Shown: positions 15,359-17,968 of the stretch, one piece after another | Layout: every line of letters begins with the position of its first letter | Numbering within the stretch: position 1 is the first letter of the stretch | From: JAHEIJ01 sp040235565 | Lineage (GTDB): Bacteria; Pseudomonadota; Gammaproteobacteria; UBA6429; Thiohalophilaceae | NCBI GenBank assembly: GCA_040235565.1 | Contig: JBECLA010000082.1 | Location: 1 to 17,968, forward strand | Reading direction: 5' to 3' | Length of the DNA stretch: 17,968 nt | Program-made: the position numbers and the translations under genes | Notes under the pieces: generated by a model | The model's database searches: none | Told to the model about the DNA's origin: nothing | What the model saw: only the letters and a program-made list of their open reading frames with translations

Positions 15359-17110
15359 ATGCGATATCAACGTAACACAATAATTTTCATCCTTGGCGCC
15401 CTCATCACGGGTACGGCCAGTGCAGGTACGCTGTCGCCGGATGTCAGTGAAGTGTTACAAAATGCCAAAGCCTCGGACAGGATCGATGTCATTGTCACAT
15501 TACGCGCCAGGGCTGACCTGTCTGAAATTCAGGAAACAAATCTTGCCAAACGGCGTTCCAGGATCATCACCGCATTACAGGATCATGCAAATCAATCCGG
15601 ACAACCCTTGCTGAACTGGTTATCTCAGCAGAATGATGTAGCTGGCTGGAAAATCTTGTGGATGATCAATTCAATCGCGACCACCATACCGGCAGGTAAG
15701 ATCAATGCGCTTGTCAACCGACCTGATGTGGACAATGTACGACTGGATGCCAAGATAAAGGCAAAACCGGATGCGGCAGGCAGCCCGGCCACACCCGAAT
15801 GGAATGTCAATGCGATTAATGCGCCGGCATTATGGGACATGGGGTATACCGGCCAGGGCGTTGTGGTGGCGACCATGGACACGGGTGTCGATCCGGATCA
15901 TCCGGATCTCGGAAGCCGCTGGCGCGGTGGTGATAACAGCTGGTTCGATCCTTACGGCGAACATGCCGCGCCATATGACCGCAATGGCCATGGCACCCAG
16001 ACCACCGGACTGATTGTCGGTGGTGATGCCGGGGGAAGCAGCATCGGGGTTGCACCCGGTGCACAGTGGGTCGCAGTTAAAATATTCAATGACGCCGATA
16101 CCGCAAGCCTGAGCGGAATCCACGCCGGTTTTCAGTGGCTGCTGGATCCCGACGGCAACCCGGGCAGTGACGACAGTCCGGACATCATAAATAATTCCTG
16201 GAACCTGCAAAGTACCCTCAATACCTGTGAATCCGAATTCCAGAGCGATATCGACGTGCTCAAGCAGGCTGAGATCGCAGTGGTCTTTTCCTCGGGCAAT
16301 ACCGGCCCCAACGATGCCACCAGTCTGAGTCCGGCAAATAATGATGGCAGCCTGGCAACGGGCGCTGTTGATGAAACCATGACCATTGGTTACTTCAGTG
16401 GCAGAGGGCCGTCGGCCTGCAGCGGTGGCATTTATCCGCGGTTGTCCGCACCCGGTATGAATGTGCGGACTGCTGATCTTACCTTTGGCGGGATCATTCC
16501 CAATTCCTATGTCTATGCCACCGGGACTTCTTTTGCTGTACCGCACCTTGCCGGTGCGATGGCCTTGCTGAAAAGCGCCGCTACCCAAACCAGTGTGACG
16601 GACCTTGAAAACGCACTGGAACAATCCGCAGTTGATGCCGGACCGACGGGTGCAGATAACGCCTATGGCTGGGGCATTGTCGATGTCGCAGCCGCCTACG
16701 ACGTCCTGTCTACCGGTGGTGGTGGCGGTGGCGGGGGCGGCGGCCAGCCGATTGATAATGACGGTGATGGCATAACTTCCGATTCAGACTGCAATGACAA
16801 TGACGCATCCATCTATCCCGGTGCCAGTGAAATCAAGCACGATGGTGTGGATCAGGACTGCAATGGTTATGACCTCACCATTGACATTGTAAAGGCGCAG
16901 TACAGCAGCAAGCGGGACACCCTGTCCGTTGAGGCAACCAGCGACCTGGGCAAGAATGCCAATCTGCTAGTGGATGGCATTGGGGAGATGAAATGGAGTA
17001 ACAAGAACCGAATCTGGTCGCTCAGTGTTCGTCGCATCGGTGGTGATCCGGGTACCGTCACCGTGAGTGGTGTGGAAGGCGCGGACACTGTTACCACTAC
17101 CGCCAAATAG
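15359..17110 (+). CDS. secreted subtilase (S8) protease with C-terminal MopE-like metal-binding motif
   Basis: 583 residues with a signal peptide ending near TASA. An I9-like propeptide (about 25-140, DRIDVIVTLRARADL) precedes the S8 catalytic domain (about 160-445). The triad is D174 (ATMDTGVDPDHPDL), H211 (NGHGTQ) and S391 (GTSFAVPH), with oxyanion N314 (SSGNTG), so it looks active. A run of ten glycines (453-462) leads to a MopE-like putative metal-binding motif (about 466-503: DNDGDGITS, DCNDNDASIYPGASEI, DGVDQDCNGYD). A beta-rich tail (505-583) starts LTIDIVKAQY. MopE-type motifs take their name from a copper-binding surface protein of methanotrophs; copper binding here is not shown. AAGGGAAGGG precedes the ATG. 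It is likely to act outside the inner membrane, perhaps maturing co-encoded secreted proteins. Confidence 0.93.
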   Translation: MRYQRNTIIFILGALITGTASAGTLSPDVSEVLQNAKASDRIDVIVTLRARADLSEIQETNLAKRRSRIITALQDHANQSGQPLLNWLSQQNDVAGWKILWMINSIATTIPAGKINALVNRPDVDNVRLDAKIKAKPDAAGSPATPEWNVNAINAPALWDMGYTGQGVVVATMDTGVDPDHPDLGSRWRGGDNSWFDPYGEHAAPYDRNGHGTQTTGLIVGGDAGGSSIGVAPGAQWVAVKIFNDADTASLSGIHAGFQWLLDPDGNPGSDDSPDIINNSWNLQSTLNTCESEFQSDIDVLKQAEIAVVFSSGNTGPNDATSLSPANNDGSLATGAVDETMTIGYFSGRGPSACSGGIYPRLSAPGMNVRTADLTFGGIIPNSYVYATGTSFAVPHLAGAMALLKSAATQTSVTDLENALEQSAVDAGPTGADNAYGWGIVDVAAAYDVLSTGGGGGGGGGGQPIDNDGDGITSDSDCNDNDASIYPGASEIKHDGVDQDCNGYDLTIDIVKAQYSSKRDTLSVEATSDLGKNANLLVDGIGEMKWSNKNRIWSLSVRRIGGDPGTVTVSGVEGADTVTTTAK

Positions 17111-17143
17111 TACCTGGCGAAGGACCCGGGTTTATAAACAACA

Positions 17144-17201
17144 AGAGGAGGAGGCTTGCGTTTAACGATTGACTCTGAACGCAAGATTATTCACTCCCAT
17201 G
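17144..17201 (+). promoter_or_regulatory. strong Shine-Dalgarno separated from ATG by a hairpin
   Basis: AAGAGGAGGAGG (about 17143-17154) is an excellent ribosome-binding site, yet the only convincing start in the following frame is ATG 17199. CTTGCGTT (17155-17162) and AACGCAAG (17178-17185) form a perfect 8-bp stem exactly between them. Folding would cut the effective spacing to about 13 nt. Alternative starts TTG 17156 and TTG 17169 are less convincing. Confidence 0.45.
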
Positions 17202-17968
17202 TTTATACTTCAATCACTCATAGCAAGACTTTATCTTCTCCTGGCTGGAATCATTTTACTGGCCATTCCCACATCATCATATGCAGTCAGTTTTGATCCC
17301 GAAATTTCCTACGAACTGTCCGAAACCAGTCCTGCGACCATAATTCGTGCCGATTTCAACAATGACGACAATGCGGATCTGGCCGTTACCATGTCGGGTG
17401 AGGCAGGTGGTATTGGCGGCGTGTCAATTTTATTGGGGGACGGAAACGGGACATTTCCTACCCACCAGCAGGTCAATGCCGGCGGAGCGGGAGCCAATGA
17501 CGGCATAGGTTACGCCCCCAGAGGGCTGGCTGCCGGTGATTTTGATGAAGACGGAAATCTGGATCTGGCCGTAACCCAGTATGGTGCCGGCGCGTATGCG
17601 GTGCATCTCTACTCGGGGGATGGCGCCGGTACTTTTACCGCCAATGGCCAGGTCAACGCGATTGGTTCATCACCTGCGGCGGTCATTACGGGCGACTTCA
17701 ATCATGACCATCACCTCGATCTGGCCGTGGCCAGCGATGGCGGCGGACGTGGCGTAACCGTTTTTCTGGGTAACGGCGATGGCACCTTTGCAGCCGCACC
17801 AGCGATACCCAGTACCAGTTCGATCCGGGCGAAGGATATCACCACTGCCGATTTCAATCTGGATGGCCATCTGGATCTGGCGATCCCGCAAATGGTCCTG
17901 CTTAACGATGGTAATGGCGGCTTTACCAGAGCTGCCAACATTGGCGCGGGTCCCGTTGCCGTGGGCGC
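17199..17968 (+). CDS. secreted FG-GAP/VCBS repeat protein (3' end outside window)
   Basis: 256 residues are visible and the frame is open at the right edge. A clear signal peptide (MFILQSLIARLYLLLAGIILL..., cleaved near SSYA) is followed by at least four FG-GAP/VCBS units. Each has the pattern ADF/GDF-N-x-D-x-x-x-DLAV followed by LLGDGNGTF-like turns, for example GDFDEDGNLDLAVTQ and GDFNHDHHLDLAVAS. Such units form calcium-binding beta-propeller blades in extracellular or surface proteins. The gene begins 88 bp after the protease and continues the same plus-strand run. No catalytic motif is visible. The start at ATG 17199 gives the best signal peptide but lies about 45 nt from the strong Shine-Dalgarno. 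Probably another structural or adhesion component of the secreted system. Confidence 0.88.
   Translation, partial: MFILQSLIARLYLLLAGIILLAIPTSSYAVSFDPEISYELSETSPATIIRADFNNDDNADLAVTMSGEAGGIGGVSILLGDGNGTFPTHQQVNAGGAGANDGIGYAPRGLAAGDFDEDGNLDLAVTQYGAGAYAVHLYSGDGAGTFTANGQVNAIGSSPAAVITGDFNHDHHLDLAVASDGGGRGVTVFLGNGDGTFAAAPAIPSTSSIRAKDITTADFNLDGHLDLAIPQMVLLNDGNGGFTRAANIGAGPVAVG

Noticed and set aside
15830..16624. 264-residue minus-strand frame opposite the subtilase domain
   Set aside because: The plus strand holds an intact catalytic triad, so this is an antisense shadow.
17156..17290. Short ORF starting at TTG 17156 directly after the strong Shine-Dalgarno
   Set aside because: Spacing to the Shine-Dalgarno is only 1-2 nt, and the predicted peptide of about 45 residues has no recognisable feature; it overlaps the repeat-protein signal peptide in another frame.

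Overview
The window reads as a bacterial chromosome segment, most plausibly from a Gram-negative, probably gammaproteobacterium-like organism. The basis is Sec-type signal peptides on many proteins, a Sco copper chaperone, a c-type cytochrome and NarL/FixJ-type signalling. No rRNA or other phylogenetic marker is present, so this placement is inference. No tRNA, rRNA, CRISPR array or insertion sequence was seen.

Left part (1 to about 5.2 kb, visibly AT-richer). A minus-strand pair encodes a Sco-family copper protein followed by a c-type cytochrome whose 3' end leaves the window. Divergent from it is a soluble GAF-PAS-HisKA_3 sensor kinase. Its stop codon directly abuts the stop codon of a convergent NarL-type response regulator. 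A small, partly degenerate stand-alone receiver follows on the plus strand.

Right part (5.2 kb to the end, visibly GC-richer). Seven plus-strand genes lie in one apparent operon: a 1659-residue secreted SdrD-like/beta-helix protein; three consecutive secreted two-domain cupredoxin proteins; a 161-residue membrane-anchored protein of unknown function; a secreted subtilase with a MopE-like metal-binding motif; and the start of a secreted FG-GAP/VCBS repeat protein. The leader of the first gene is rich in inverted repeats. Strong hairpins without U-tracts sit in two intergenic gaps.

The most interesting point is how the copper ligands are shared out among the three cupredoxin proteins. The first carries a complete type 1 copper set plus the HxxHxH and HCH motifs. 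The second has no cysteine at all but carries HPYHTHGNH and HSH. The third has lost both kinds of site. Together they make six cupredoxin domains with one type 1 site and one set of trinuclear-cluster histidines. This is what a ceruloplasmin- or MnxG-like six-domain multicopper oxidase would look like if split into three polypeptides, with the motif order permuted. The working model is an extracytoplasmic heteromeric copper oxidase. It would be supplied with copper by the Sco protein, possibly linked to electron transfer through the cytochrome, possibly processed by the protease, carried on large beta-rich secreted proteins, and perhaps controlled by the adjacent two-component genes. The substrate (Mn, Fe, Cu or organic) cannot be read from the sequence.
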